This document shows positions 33,965-43,450 of a stretch of 64,000 bases of DNA, piece by piece. The position numbers and the translations under genes were made by a program. Within the stretch, counting starts at the first letter, position 1; every line of letters begins with the position of its first letter. The stretch is from assembly GCF_014904745.1 (NCBI RefSeq), contig NZ_JACZCS010000052.1:1-64000 (forward strand). Direction: 5' to 3'. This DNA comes from Oricola nitratireducens. Lineage in GTDB: Bacteria > Pseudomonadota > Alphaproteobacteria > Rhizobiales > Rhizobiaceae. The notes beneath the pieces are model-generated. The model did not search any database and was not told the DNA's origin. It saw only the letters and a list, made by a program, of their open reading frames with translations.

Positions 33965-34840
33965 ATGAAGCGAGTAGCGAAGGATGGGATCATGCGCTAC
34001 GTATCTCTAGCAGGCACCGCGCTTGCCGCCATGATGATCGGCGGATGCGCGTCCATACCGCCGGACTACAGTTCGGCCGGCGTCAAGGCTCTGACCAGTT
34101 ACGCCGTTACCAACAACGAGACCCCCTACAGCCAGTGCCTGGAGGAGCTGAACCGCTTCCAGGTCGAAAAGAAGCCGGTGTTTTCGGTCGGTGAAATCGC
34201 CGACAAGACCGGCCAGTGGGATCCGGACAATAACGGGCATGCGCTCAGCCAGGGCGCGTCCGAAATGGTCATGAGCGCGTTCTACAAGACGGGCAAGGCG
34301 CATCTCGTCGAGCGCCTCGACCTGCGCATCCCGCTCGCGGAGGTCAAGCTGGCGGAGCAGAAGCGCCTGTCGCGCAGCTCGCAGCAATACGGAAAGCTTC
34401 CCGCCAGCGATTTCATCGTCGTCGGCGCCCTGACCGAGCTCAACTACAATATCGTCTCGGGCGGCGCCCGCGTCTTCGTGCAGGGCATCGGCGGCGGCGC
34501 GCGCTCGGTGATCATCAATGTCGCGATGGATCTGCGCGTAATCGACGCGCGCAACTTCGCGATCCGCTACGTAACCAGCCTGCAAAAGCAGATCCTCGGT
34601 TACGAGGTCGAAGCCAATGTCTTCAAATTCTTCGGGAATACGCTCGTCGAGCTCGACGCCGGCGCGATTCGCAATGAACCGCTCCAGCTTGGCGTGCGTT
34701 CCGTCGCTGAGATGGCCGTTTACCAGATCATGACGGACTTCCTCGGTCTCCCCAAAACAGATCACTGCAAACTCGTGGAGACCGACCACCAGGCGTCACA
34801 ACTGAGCAAGCTCGAAAAACCTAAAGGAGAGCAATCATGA
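33965..34840 (+). CDS. CsgG/HfaB-family outer-membrane secretion lipoprotein
   Basis: A 291-aa lipoprotein: signal sequence and lipobox IGGCAS, with the Cys at residue 28. The rest matches the CsgG/HfaB class: FSVGEIADKTGQW, LVERLDLRIPLAEVKLAEQ, ASDFIVVGALTELNYNI, GGGARSVIINVAMDLRVID. CsgG forms the curli export pore in the outer membrane; HfaB anchors the holdfast in Caulobacter. An internal ATG at 33992 has a better ribosome site and would give a more usual signal length. It overlaps the next gene (ATGA), so the partner protein is translationally coupled. Confidence 0.85.
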   Translation: MKRVAKDGIMRYVSLAGTALAAMMIGGCASIPPDYSSAGVKALTSYAVTNNETPYSQCLEELNRFQVEKKPVFSVGEIADKTGQWDPDNNGHALSQGASEMVMSAFYKTGKAHLVERLDLRIPLAEVKLAEQKRLSRSSQQYGKLPASDFIVVGALTELNYNIVSGGARVFVQGIGGGARSVIINVAMDLRVIDARNFAIRYVTSLQKQILGYEVEANVFKFFGNTLVELDAGAIRNEPLQLGVRSVAEMAVYQIMTDFLGLPKTDHCKLVETDHQASQLSKLEKPKGEQS

Positions 34841-35958
34841 GTATCAGGAAAACAGGGCTTTGGGCGGCTACAGCCGCGGCCGCTCTGATGGCGATGCCGC
34901 CGACCGCGGCCTTCGCGTTCGACGAAGTCGACTGGAACTGGGACAAGGATGTCAAAGAAAAGGTCAATATCAACATCGACATCGCCAATCAACTCGTTCC
35001 AACCGGCATTGTCGAAATCGAGAAACTCCAGGCGCATTTCGGCGACATCAAGGCCACGTCGACGATTGACGGCGTGACCAATAATCCGCCCGGTGTGACG
35101 AGTGACGGCGAGCCATACACCATCGAAGCTGATGTCGGAGGCAATATCCAATGGGAAGACGGAGGCCCTCCTGAATTGAATCCCGTGACAGGTGGCAGCT
35201 ATAGCCCGGACAATTCGGATGTTGTGGTCACTCCCCTCGACGGCGGAAATGCTGATGAGGCAAACGATGAGGCCGACTTCGGATTCCACGTCGCTGTAAC
35301 AGTCACGCCGGAAAACCTGCCGGGCATTCAGGACGCGCGTGATCTGCCCTCGGTTGAAAACGCCGCCACGGCGGTCGCCAACAACCAGAGCATAACGAGC
35401 GCTTCGGGCGTTTATCTGCATGATGGGCAGTTCGCTGCCGGTGACTTCAATGCGCTCGATTGCGGGGATCCAAACAGTACTGATGGAGGGGCTAGTGCGG
35501 GTTGCGCCGATGCGTTCCTCGGTGGTGCCGAGCTGATCGCCGGTGTCGACGGCGAACTCGACGGCACGAATGTCCACACCACGCTGGCGGCTCTCGCCAC
35601 GCTTGGGGCGGCAACCGGCTTCCTCACGCCGGCGGAAGTCAAGGCGAATGCAACCGTCTACGACATCCTGAATGCAACCGTCGACAATTCGGCGACGGCC
35701 GTCACCAACAACATGGCGGTCGAGATCAACGCGGCGAATGCGGCTGATGCCACGATGATCGCCGACATCACGCAGTGGGGTTACGCGAATGTAACGGCGA
35801 CAGCGTTGCTGGATTCGTGTCATGGCGGGTGCGACAATCCGGCGGTCACGATCGACAACTATGCCAATCTTCGCAAGATTGACGGTCCGATCGTCAGCAA
35901 CACTGCAACAGCAGTGGGCAACAACCTGAGCATCAAGGTCAATGCACCTGATACCTAA
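34837..35958 (+). CDS. secreted repeat protein, HfaD-like (weak)
   Basis: A 373-aa protein with a signal peptide (cleavage near PTAAFA). It contains three spaced copies of an amyloid- or beta-helix-like unit: VENAATAVANNQSI (about residue 173), VDNSATAVTNNMAV (about 284) and VSNTATAVGNNLSI (about 354). It is acidic and rich in Asn, Ala and Thr, with two Cys pairs. The ATAVxNN units recall the ATAxGN units of the HfaD holdfast anchor and other exported fibrous proteins, but I cannot confirm homology. It overlaps the CsgG-like gene, so it is the prime export substrate or partner. Confidence 0.6.
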   Translation: MSIRKTGLWAATAAAALMAMPPTAAFAFDEVDWNWDKDVKEKVNINIDIANQLVPTGIVEIEKLQAHFGDIKATSTIDGVTNNPPGVTSDGEPYTIEADVGGNIQWEDGGPPELNPVTGGSYSPDNSDVVVTPLDGGNADEANDEADFGFHVAVTVTPENLPGIQDARDLPSVENAATAVANNQSITSASGVYLHDGQFAAGDFNALDCGDPNSTDGGASAGCADAFLGGAELIAGVDGELDGTNVHTTLAALATLGAATGFLTPAEVKANATVYDILNATVDNSATAVTNNMAVEINAANAADATMIADITQWGYANVTATALLDSCHGGCDNPAVTIDNYANLRKIDGPIVSNTATAVGNNLSIKVNAPDT

Positions 35959-36015
35959 TCGCTGTCGTCTGACGACGGCTTAGGCAAGTCAAATGCTTGA
36001 GTTGCAAGCCCTCAT

Positions 36016-36044
36016 TGGGGAGGCGGCCCCATCCCGCCTCCCCA
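36016..36044 (+). terminator. GC-rich hairpin between the two secreted-protein genes
   Basis: An 11-bp perfect stem (36016-36026 with 36034-36044) and a 7-base loop, 58 bases after the HfaD-like stop and 24 before the HfaA-like start. It may limit expression of the last gene or protect the upstream message. Confidence 0.6.
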
Positions 36045-36067
36045 TACCGAAACCGGAGACGAGTGAC

Positions 36068-36457
36068 ATGACGAGAATTTTGAAAACGACGCTGGTCTGC
36101 CTGGGTGTCTTCGGCATTGCCGCACCGGCCAGCGCGCAAATGAGCGAAAAGGCCTGGGACTTCAAGAACCAGACGAACCGCGCCGCCATCGCGTCCCTGA
36201 TCTACCAGGTCGACAATGGGCAGATGGATGGATCATCCGCGGCCGGAACCGGCTCGGCCAACGCCTGCGGCGGCGGCGGAACGTCCACCGCGACAGGCAA
36301 CTACACCTGCATCATCGTCAACAACTCCACCGCGATGATCGACGCTCTGCAGGATTCGACGGGCGATCAGACCTCAACCGCGGATTCGGACGTGGCCGTG
36401 AGCACCTCCGGGGACGAGTCGGGACTTTCCTCGGTGCTGAAAGACCTGACGGACTAG
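36068..36457 (+). CDS. small secreted protein, HfaA-like (weak)
   Basis: A 129-aa protein with a signal peptide (cleavage after APASA); the mature start QMSEKAWDF mirrors the protein at 32362. The rest is small-residue rich with one likely disulphide (ANACGGGGTST and NYTCIIVNN) and a GNYTCIIVNNSTAMID stretch of the kind seen in HfaA/curli-like subunits. GGAGA lies before the ATG at 36068; the frame is open upstream through the hairpin. Probably a fibre or anchor subunit exported by the CsgG-like protein. Confidence 0.6.
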   Translation: MTRILKTTLVCLGVFGIAAPASAQMSEKAWDFKNQTNRAAIASLIYQVDNGQMDGSSAAGTGSANACGGGGTSTATGNYTCIIVNNSTAMIDALQDSTGDQTSTADSDVAVSTSGDESGLSSVLKDLTD

Positions 36458-36687
36458 ACGGCTGGTCCCGTCGCTACGTGGTGAGGGCGCTGACAATTAT
36501 CCGCCTCAAACAACTACCGCGCTCGGCAACCGGCCGCCGGGCGCATCGCTTCCCGAGCGGGCCGGAACCGATTTGGTGACCGCACCCTAGTCTTTTAGTC
36601 AGGTTCTTCTTCACAGACATTTCGACTACTTAGGCAGTAGCATTCTTTGATGCATCAACCCTGTCCGCCCCGCGGTGGAAAACGCTC

Positions 36688-37848
36688 ATGAAGCATGCCC
36701 GGGTAGATTCTATCGACGGCCTGCGTGCGATTGCGATGACCATGGTCGTCGCCTTTCACTGCAATTTGCTTCCGGTCGGCTGGACGGGAGTCTGGCTGTT
36801 CTTCGTGATTTCGGGCTATGTGATCTCCCGAAACTTTCTTCAACGCGAATATGTCAATCATACGCCCGCGCTTCAGTACGGAAACTTTATGCGGCGGAGG
36901 TTTTTTCGGATCGTTCCGGTCTATTTCGCCTATCTGGTTGTGGGGATTTTTTCCCTGCGATTGTTAGACAGGCCCGATCTTTTGAGCGGATTACCGTATC
37001 TTCTGACATTTACATATAATTGGGGGCTGATATCGGAATTCGCTCGCGGGATCGATGTATGGGACTCCTTTGGTCATCTCTGGACCCTGAGTGTCGAAGA
37101 GCAGTTCTATCTGTTTTATCCATTGCTGTTTCTGTTTCTGCCGCGAAAGACATACACCAATCTCATCATTGCGCTTGTGATCGCCGGGCCGCTTGTCAGG
37201 CTCGTCTATTCGCTTTGGCTTTCGAATTTTACCGACATATCCGGCTGGAACGCGTATTTCGCCGTTTACGCTGCGTCCTTCGCGCAGTTTGACGCGTTCC
37301 TGACCGGGTGCCTCGTGGCCAATTTCGAAGACGACATCCTGCAGCGGACGTGGTTCGCATATGCCCTTCTGGCCTTTGCCGTGGCCGCCGCCGCCGCCTA
37401 TGTCTTCGTCTATTGGATGATCGACAGGGGGCAAGTCGGCGAAACGGGCGGCCGGGTTCATCTCGCCGCGATCATCGGCACGGGGATCTACGGGCAGTTT
37501 CGGGAAGTCTTCATTTATTCGGTCGTCAACCTTCTGTCGGTCGCAGTGCTTATCTTCGCGATCCTCAAGAAGCCGTTCACGCGTCCGCTTGCCTGGGGGC
37601 CGATTGCTCTTGTGGGACGGATTTCCTACGGCGGCTACCTTTTTCATGCGTTCATAATCTGGTTTATCGGTTTTGCTGTCGCCGGCGACGTGGTGAGGAA
37701 CCTGCCGCTCGTTGATCGGGTAACGTGGTTTTTCGTCACCTGGCTGGCGACTGTTGCAATCGCGTACTGCTCATTTACGTGGTTCGAGAAACCGGTGATG
37801 AACTGGTCACGCAGGAAAGAGACGGAAGCCGTGCGCTATGCGAGTTGA
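36688..37848 (+). CDS. acyltransferase family 3 membrane protein (OafA/ExoZ type) A
   Basis: A 386-aa inner-membrane O-acyltransferase with about ten hydrophobic segments. The N-terminal SIDGLRAIAMTMVVAFHCN carries the conserved His after the first helix, followed by FFVISGYVISRNFL and RRRFFRIVPVYF; later VEEQFYLFYPLLF is a family hallmark. It likely adds acetyl or succinyl groups to the polysaccharide made by the cluster. It opens the exopolysaccharide region and is alone between gaps. Confidence 0.88.
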   Translation: MKHARVDSIDGLRAIAMTMVVAFHCNLLPVGWTGVWLFFVISGYVISRNFLQREYVNHTPALQYGNFMRRRFFRIVPVYFAYLVVGIFSLRLLDRPDLLSGLPYLLTFTYNWGLISEFARGIDVWDSFGHLWTLSVEEQFYLFYPLLFLFLPRKTYTNLIIALVIAGPLVRLVYSLWLSNFTDISGWNAYFAVYAASFAQFDAFLTGCLVANFEDDILQRTWFAYALLAFAVAAAAAYVFVYWMIDRGQVGETGGRVHLAAIIGTGIYGQFREVFIYSVVNLLSVAVLIFAILKKPFTRPLAWGPIALVGRISYGGYLFHAFIIWFIGFAVAGDVVRNLPLVDRVTWFFVTWLATVAIAYCSFTWFEKPVMNWSRRKETEAVRYAS

Positions 37849-38358
37849 GCCGTGCTCGCATGTCGGTGACGGTTCGCGGATGGCGTCCGACCGACTGGAA
37901 AATAGAGGTTATCAGCGGGGCGGATGGCGCCGGTGAGTAAAAAGAGCGCCGGCTAATCCAGGGCGGTTTCTACGCCGTCGGCTGTTCCTTCCGCCGGCAT
38001 CGATCCAGCGATCATTCGAGGCACCGGCTTCCATATCCCGGCCCCGCCCTTTTGCATCCGCATCCAGATTTCCGACGAACGGGAGGATATGCGGTTCGAA
38101 ATTCAACCGCCCGGTCCACCAAAGTGTCGTCTTTCGCGCACTTCCGGATGACCGTAGACTTGAAGCCGTGAAATTCCGTCTGTCTGTCCATCAAGGCTTT
38201 ATGCTGATGGAGGCGCCAGGGAAGGCGTCGAGCCGGAGCGGCCGGCCTTTCGAGAGGTCGATTCGGAGAATTTCGGGCGCGGATCGAGGTCGTCGACCAC
38301 TTCCAGCGCGGTTTTGAGCGGCGCGGCTTCGGGAAACATGCGCAACAGAGGCGTTCTT
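37849..38358. other. 510-base stretch without a convincing gene
   Basis: Between the two acyltransferase genes. GC-rich, with only short reading frames on either strand, none showing a recognisable domain or ribosome site. It could be the decayed remnant of a gene; I see no repeat or mobile-element signature. Confidence 0.5.
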
Positions 38359-39465
38359 ATGAACAAGAGCCTTTCGATCTATCTGGATATCTTAAGGTTC
38401 GGCGCGGCCCTTGCCGTCTTTATCGGCCATTCGCGGGGATTCATTCTGCCATCGATACCCGGTTTCGCCGCGTCGCATGCGCTGGAGGCCGTTGCGATCT
38501 TCTTCGTGTTGTCCGGTTTTGTCATCCAGTATGTTCTTCTGGAGAAGGATAAAACCTGGAAATCCTATGTTGTCGCGAGGTTATCGCGCATATATTCCGT
38601 TGTTCCCGTCGCGCTGTTGGCGACATTCGTGGTGGACAAGATCGGAAGTCACGTAAATCCGGGCTATTACGAAACCGTCCCGTTTTATTCGGAAGCCAGT
38701 TTCCTCTCTCTGTCGGGAGCGTTGGCTTTCGTAAACGAATTGTGGTTCGCGCACGGCGTGTTCGGCTCGAACGAAGCGTATTGGTCCCTGGGATTTGAAG
38801 TTCCGTATTATGTCCTCGCCGGACTGTTGACCTTCCTTCCACGTCGCCGTGCCCTGCCGGCGGCATGCGTTTTTGCGCTGATCCTCGGACCAAAGATCAT
38901 GCTCTATTCCGCGATCTGGTTCCTCGGGGCGGCCACTTACAGGATGGTTTCGTCGCCGAGGTTTTCCTTGTCCTGGCCGGCGGGAATATTGCTCTTTTTG
39001 TTTTCCATTCTTCTCTATGTGCTCATCAGGTTCGGCTTGAACGATCTCAAGCAGGGAATGTACGCTTGGACCGGTGTGGAAAGGACGCTGCTATCTGCGA
39101 TTTATTTTTTCTGCGTCGGGATCGCGGTGGCGATCAACATCCTTGCATTCAGCCGGATCGTAAGGGCAATCGATCTTTCGATGAAAAGCATCGAAAGCCC
39201 GATACGCTGGTTGGCCGGAGCAACGTTCACGATCTACCTGACGCATGAACCGCTCCTTATCGCGTTCAGAGCGTTGTCAAACGGCGTCCCTCCATCTCCG
39301 GCCACCGGTTTGGCCGGTATGATTGCGATCTTCTGCCTATGCCTGGTTCTCGCGGAACTTGGAGAGCGGCGAAAAAACCTATATCGGAACTGGATATCGC
39401 GCTTGCTGATCCACATCCAGGATATTGCCGGACTCGGTGGCCGCTGGAAGTCGCCGGCACCCTGA
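38359..39465 (+). CDS. acyltransferase family 3 membrane protein (OafA/ExoZ type) B
   Basis: A second membrane acyltransferase, 368 aa from the ATG at 38359 (GAGG upstream; frame open to 38314). Features: LSIYLDILRFGAALAVFIGH with the His of the active region, FFVLSGFVIQYVL, WSLGFEVPYYVLAG and a C-terminal TFTIYLTHEPLLIAF. It probably decorates the exopolysaccharide with another acyl group. It is followed at 182 bases by the opposite-strand ExoF-like gene. Confidence 0.87.
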   Translation: MNKSLSIYLDILRFGAALAVFIGHSRGFILPSIPGFAASHALEAVAIFFVLSGFVIQYVLLEKDKTWKSYVVARLSRIYSVVPVALLATFVVDKIGSHVNPGYYETVPFYSEASFLSLSGALAFVNELWFAHGVFGSNEAYWSLGFEVPYYVLAGLLTFLPRRRALPAACVFALILGPKIMLYSAIWFLGAATYRMVSSPRFSLSWPAGILLFLFSILLYVLIRFGLNDLKQGMYAWTGVERTLLSAIYFFCVGIAVAINILAFSRIVRAIDLSMKSIESPIRWLAGATFTIYLTHEPLLIAFRALSNGVPPSPATGLAGMIAIFCLCLVLAELGERRKNLYRNWISRLLIHIQDIAGLGGRWKSPAP

Positions 39466-39647
39466 CAAATCCGGATGCGCGGTCAGGCTTGAGGATGGCA
39501 CTCGCACATTCGGGCGATCGGCTCCAATCCGTTCAGGCAACGGGGAGGGGAGTGTTGTGCCAGAAGAGGGGGAGCTTCTGCGCAGCCGTCCACGGTGCCG
39601 TTCCCTACAAGGCGAGAGCCGGTTTCGTCGGTGGCGGTAGCGGCGGT

Positions 39648-41072
39648 TTAGCGAAGGTTCGATTGCGGAACTCGCGTTTCCATGTCGTAGGTCAGGTCGC
39701 TGCCGGTGGTGCGTCCGGTCCCCTGAAGGCCCGGATTGTCGGTTTCGAGCGGGATCTTGATCTCGAGCACGTCGCCGGGATGTACCGGTTCGGCTTCTCC
39801 GGCCACGAATTTCTTCGACACACCGCCGTCGCCGGCGCGTACAATTGTGTAGACCGGAGCGATACTGTCTCCTGAGCCGAGCCGAGCCGCCGCCTGGGGC
39901 GCCAGGCTTTCGGATTCGCGAAGGAGCTGGACGGTCGTCGAAGATTTCTGGGCGAGTTCCTCAAGCTGCGACTGCGTATCGCGAAGCTGGGCCCTGACCT
40001 CGTTTTTACGGTCTATCTGCAGCTCGAGAATGGATATCTCGGTACGGCTTTTTTCTTGCCGCGCCCGCATCAGGCTGGTTTCCGCGGACAACCGGTCGCT
40101 TTGGGCGTTCACCAGCGAACGTTCGACTTCCATCTTGCGCGTTTCGGCGGCGAACCCTTTCTTGACCAAGGCTGAAACGTTTTCCATTTCCTTCTGTGAC
40201 AAGGCGACCTGGCGATCCTGGAATTCCAGATGCGCCTCAAGCGATGCTGAGGATTTGCCGAGGAAGTCTCTCAGTTCTTCCAAGGCCCTGACCTGCGTTT
40301 CCAGTCCTTGCCGGCGGGCGTCGAAAATGGACCGCTCCTGATCCATCAGGACCGCGATGTCGTGATCGTCGGACCTTTCGGCGAGTTCAGGCGGGAAGGT
40401 GATGGTGTCCGCTCCCTTCAATTCGGTCTCCAACCGCGCCTTCCTGGCCAGCAGACCTGCGCGAGTCACGTGCTGAAGCGCCAGTTCGCCGCGGCCGGAT
40501 ATAACTTCGCGCTCCATTCTGGAAGCCTGGTCTCCCTTTCTCAATCCGCCGCCAATACTGACCGCCTGAAGCACGTTCAATCCGGGCCGATACGGATATT
40601 CGCCCGGCTTTTCGACGTCTCCGACGATGTAAAACGGCCTGAACTGAACGATTTCGGCGGATACGTCCGGGCTCCGCCCCAATCCCATGCGCTGCATCAG
40701 TTGAATGCTTACATTTTCGGCCAGTTTGGTCGGCGACAGACCGGCAGCGACAACCTTGCCGGCAAACGGCAGGGACAGCGTGCCGTCGGCCCCGACGGTA
40801 AAGTCATCGTTGAGGGCCTTCCACTCGAAGATTTCGTCGCGGCTTGCACGCCATTCGTAGATTTTCAGCCGGACCTTGTCCTGCGGTCCGAGAAGGTACT
40901 CATCGGCTTTTGCCGCGGATGTTAGGCAAATGGCTGCAAGAGCCAGGAGAACAAGGAACGAGAAGACATGAAAACCGACCGCACCCGAGCGGTCCTTCAG
41001 TGTTCGGGCGATCGGTCGGCCGGGCTTCGAGTTCTTGTTCAGTGCCGGAGACATATGTCTTCTTCCCATCAT
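39648..41072 (-). CDS. ExoF-like polysaccharide export protein
   Basis: Periplasmic/outer-membrane auxiliary export protein, 474 aa. A hydrophobic signal at about 33-56 is followed by a Poly_export domain (YLLGPQDKVRLKIYEWRASR, GTLSLPFAG), an SLBB-like segment (FYIVGDVEKPGEYPYRPGLN) and a long coiled coil (about 205-390) before a C-terminal beta part. This resembles rhizobial ExoF. It works with the ExoP-like protein at 51116-53074. Start ATG 41072 overlaps the stop of the upstream glycosyltransferase; a later Met (MSPALNKN) could also be used. Confidence 0.85.
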   Translation of the reverse strand: MMGRRHMSPALNKNSKPGRPIARTLKDRSGAVGFHVFSFLVLLALAAICLTSAAKADEYLLGPQDKVRLKIYEWRASRDEIFEWKALNDDFTVGADGTLSLPFAGKVVAAGLSPTKLAENVSIQLMQRMGLGRSPDVSAEIVQFRPFYIVGDVEKPGEYPYRPGLNVLQAVSIGGGLRKGDQASRMEREVISGRGELALQHVTRAGLLARKARLETELKGADTITFPPELAERSDDHDIAVLMDQERSIFDARRQGLETQVRALEELRDFLGKSSASLEAHLEFQDRQVALSQKEMENVSALVKKGFAAETRKMEVERSLVNAQSDRLSAETSLMRARQEKSRTEISILELQIDRKNEVRAQLRDTQSQLEELAQKSSTTVQLLRESESLAPQAAARLGSGDSIAPVYTIVRAGDGGVSKKFVAGEAEPVHPGDVLEIKIPLETDNPGLQGTGRTTGSDLTYDMETRVPQSNLR

Positions 41073-41941
41073 AGCTCGGAAATATATTCGGGCGCCACGC
41101 GGCCTCTGGCCAGGTGCAGCAAACCGAGCAGGTTTCCACGCAGACGTCCGCGCCGGTCGACATAGCTTTCCGGCTTGAGGCTGCGCACCAGATTGGCGGT
41201 CAGATTACGCGCGATCTGCGGTAAAAGGTAGTTCGCCGGCACGGTTCCCTTCCTGATCAGGTAGATCGGATTGATCACCTGCGAGTAGCCGAACCGTTCG
41301 CCGCTGACGCGGCCCGATTTCACGCCGAGATGAACGCCGAGGATGTCGTTGACCCGAACCACGCGGCCGCGGCTGCGCAACTGGCTGGTGAAATCGGTGT
41401 CTTCCTGCCAGCCATAGAGCACCAGACGTTCGTCAAACCGAAGCGACTGCACCATGCCCAAGCGCATCGACATGTTGCATCCGTAAGCGCCGATGCGATC
41501 CTCAACCAGGAGCCGGGGCGGTTTCGTGCCTCGCGCGTCGTTGAGCGCCTGAAGACCTTGCCACCAGGTCAATCCCTCGGTCGTCGCGCCGTCCTTGACC
41601 ACGCGTCCCGTTATGACCGCCCAGTCCGGATTGGCCGCAAACCCCTCCGCAATGCGCTGAAGATAATTGTCCGCCGGAATGAAATCGTCGTCGAAAAACG
41701 TGATGATGTCGAAGCGGCCATCGACATAATCGAGGCCGGCATTGCGTTGAATCGTCAGTCCAACATTGCCGAGTACTGTCGTCACCGGAAAGCTGAACGC
41801 GCCGAGATCGCCGATGTGAGAAGAATCCGGGGCGGATATCACGACTTCGTCAGGCAGCCGGCTCTGTCCCTCCAAATGCGACAGGAGGGGAAGGATTTGT
41901 TCCTTGCGTCCCAATGTTGCGATAACAACGACAAGCTTCAT
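41069..41941 (-). CDS. family 2 glycosyltransferase
   Basis: A 290-aa GT-A-fold enzyme transferring a sugar from an activated nucleotide donor. MKLVVVIATLGRKEQIL opens the fold; the metal-binding DDD motif is in IITFFDDDFIPADN, and GYGW-like YGWQEDTDFTSQLRSRG carries the acceptor-site residues. ATG at 41941 chosen from a frame open to 41977. It overlaps the ExoF-like start by four bases. Probably builds the exopolysaccharide repeat unit on the cytoplasmic face. Confidence 0.85.
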   Translation of the reverse strand: MKLVVVIATLGRKEQILPLLSHLEGQSRLPDEVVISAPDSSHIGDLGAFSFPVTTVLGNVGLTIQRNAGLDYVDGRFDIITFFDDDFIPADNYLQRIAEGFAANPDWAVITGRVVKDGATTEGLTWWQGLQALNDARGTKPPRLLVEDRIGAYGCNMSMRLGMVQSLRFDERLVLYGWQEDTDFTSQLRSRGRVVRVNDILGVHLGVKSGRVSGERFGYSQVINPIYLIRKGTVPANYLLPQIARNLTANLVRSLKPESYVDRRGRLRGNLLGLLHLARGRVAPEYISEL

Positions 41942-42002
41942 ATGGTAACGTCCATAGGCAGTTAGGCGCCGCGCCAAGGCGGCGGGCGCCGGATGTCCGA
42001 GA

Positions 42003-42014
42003 TCTTGATCAAGA
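42003..42014. promoter_or_regulatory. 12-base palindrome in a divergent intergenic region
   Basis: TCTTGATCAAGA, perfect and without a spacer, 62 bases upstream of the minus-strand glycosyltransferase and in the 297-base region shared with the divergent gene at 42239. Candidate operator. Confidence 0.4.
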
Positions 42015-42238
42015 CTATCATCTCCGCGTGTCCCGGCAGCCTAGCAATATGAGCGGCTCCGGACGCCTTTCTACGATTGACGGTGTAGTTCGGATATCGT
42101 TGGGGGTAATCATCTCCGCAGTAAGGCGTAGCCTCGCGCGGCGGCGCGCCGCGACTACCCCTGAAAGCGCTCTTGCGACCGCAGCCCGTTCAAAAGCACT
42201 TTGCTTCGACAGACACCGGGGTGGAATGCGGAGGCACT

Positions 42239-43450
42239 GTGCTCAATACCGTTCCCAACAAGCTTCATATCGCGCCGGCGGAGGACCCCCGCGCGCTGCA
42301 TCTTCCCGATCGTTCGGCGAAGGTGGCAATCGTTCACGACTGGTGCCCGGACTTCAGGGGCGGGGAACGGGTGTTGGCACGGATCAGCGCGCTGTTTCCG
42401 AACGCCGAGATCTTCACGATCTTCGATTTTCTGCCCAAGGAGATCAAGGAAGAGTTCTTCAAGGATGTCGCGTTCCACACCTCGTTCGCAAACAAGTTCC
42501 CCTTTGTACAAAAATACTACAGGTCGCTGTTTTTCCTCGGTCCCTTCCTGATCGAGCAGTTCGATGTCACCGACTACGACTTCGTGATTTCGTCATCGGC
42601 TGCCTTCTCACGGGGCGTCCTGACACGCCCTGACCAGCCGCATATGTGTTACGTGCACAGCCCGGTCCGTTATGCCTGGGACGAACAGTTTTCCTATCTG
42701 CAGCAGGCGCGGCTCGGTTTCGGTCCGAAGGGCATGTTGTTCCGCTACATGCTGCACAACATGCGGATGTGGGACACCCGAACCGCCCACGGCCCCGACA
42801 TGATGATCGCGAACTCGAATTTCGTCCGGTCGCGCATCAGGAACATCTACGGCCGCAACGCCGAGGTCATTCATCCGCCGGTTGCCTGCAGCGAATTCGA
42901 ATGCGTCACGGACAAGGACGATTATTATGTGTCGGCCTGTTTCCTGGCGCCCTACAAGCGCACCGACCTCGTAGTCCGGGCATTCAACGAAATGCCCGAC
43001 AAGAAGCTGATCGTCATCGGCGGTGGCCCGCAAGCGAAGGAGCTTCGTTCCATCGCCGGCCCCAATATCGAGTTCGCCGGCCATCTGTCGCGCAGCGACT
43101 ATATCCGCACGCTCTCGCATGCGCGGGCGATGGTATTCGCCGGTTGCGAGGATTTCGGAATTGCCATGGCCGAAGCGCAGGCCGGAGGAACGCCGCTGCT
43201 AGCGTTCGGTCGTGGCGGGGCCCGCGATATCGTCCGCCCGCTTGGCGCGGCCGACGATCCCACGGGCATCCTGTTCAACCGTCAATCGGTCGAAGCGGTC
43301 CGGGACGTCGTCGGATTGTTCGAGCGGGACAGGGATCTGATCAGACCGGAAGCCTGCAGCGCGAACGCCGCCAGGTTCTCCGAGGAGCGCTTCGACCAGG
43401 CTATTCTGAGAAGCGCCGGATCTGTTCAAGCGGCGTTTGCCGACTACTAG
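42239..43450 (+). CDS. family 4 glycosyltransferase A
   Basis: A 403-aa GT-B enzyme. The N-terminal half has VAIVHDWCPDFRGGERVLARI, typical of glycosyl- and mannosyltransferases; the C-terminal donor-binding half has FLAPYKRTDLVVRAF, VIGGGP and FAGCEDFGIAMAEAQAGGTPLLAF (the E-x7-E type site). GTG at 42239 with GGAGG 4 bases upstream is favoured; a TTG at 42173 is the longer alternative. Its 3' end overlaps the opposite-strand glycosyltransferase by 50 bases. Confidence 0.85.
   Translation: MLNTVPNKLHIAPAEDPRALHLPDRSAKVAIVHDWCPDFRGGERVLARISALFPNAEIFTIFDFLPKEIKEEFFKDVAFHTSFANKFPFVQKYYRSLFFLGPFLIEQFDVTDYDFVISSSAAFSRGVLTRPDQPHMCYVHSPVRYAWDEQFSYLQQARLGFGPKGMLFRYMLHNMRMWDTRTAHGPDMMIANSNFVRSRIRNIYGRNAEVIHPPVACSEFECVTDKDDYYVSACFLAPYKRTDLVVRAFNEMPDKKLIVIGGGPQAKELRSIAGPNIEFAGHLSRSDYIRTLSHARAMVFAGCEDFGIAMAEAQAGGTPLLAFGRGGARDIVRPLGAADDPTGILFNRQSVEAVRDVVGLFERDRDLIRPEACSANAARFSEERFDQAILRSAGSVQAAFADY

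Noticed and set aside
37849-38358. Possible gene remnants between the two acyltransferases
   Set aside because: Short frames on both strands give no recognisable protein; no inverted repeats or transposase-like motifs that would mark a mobile element.
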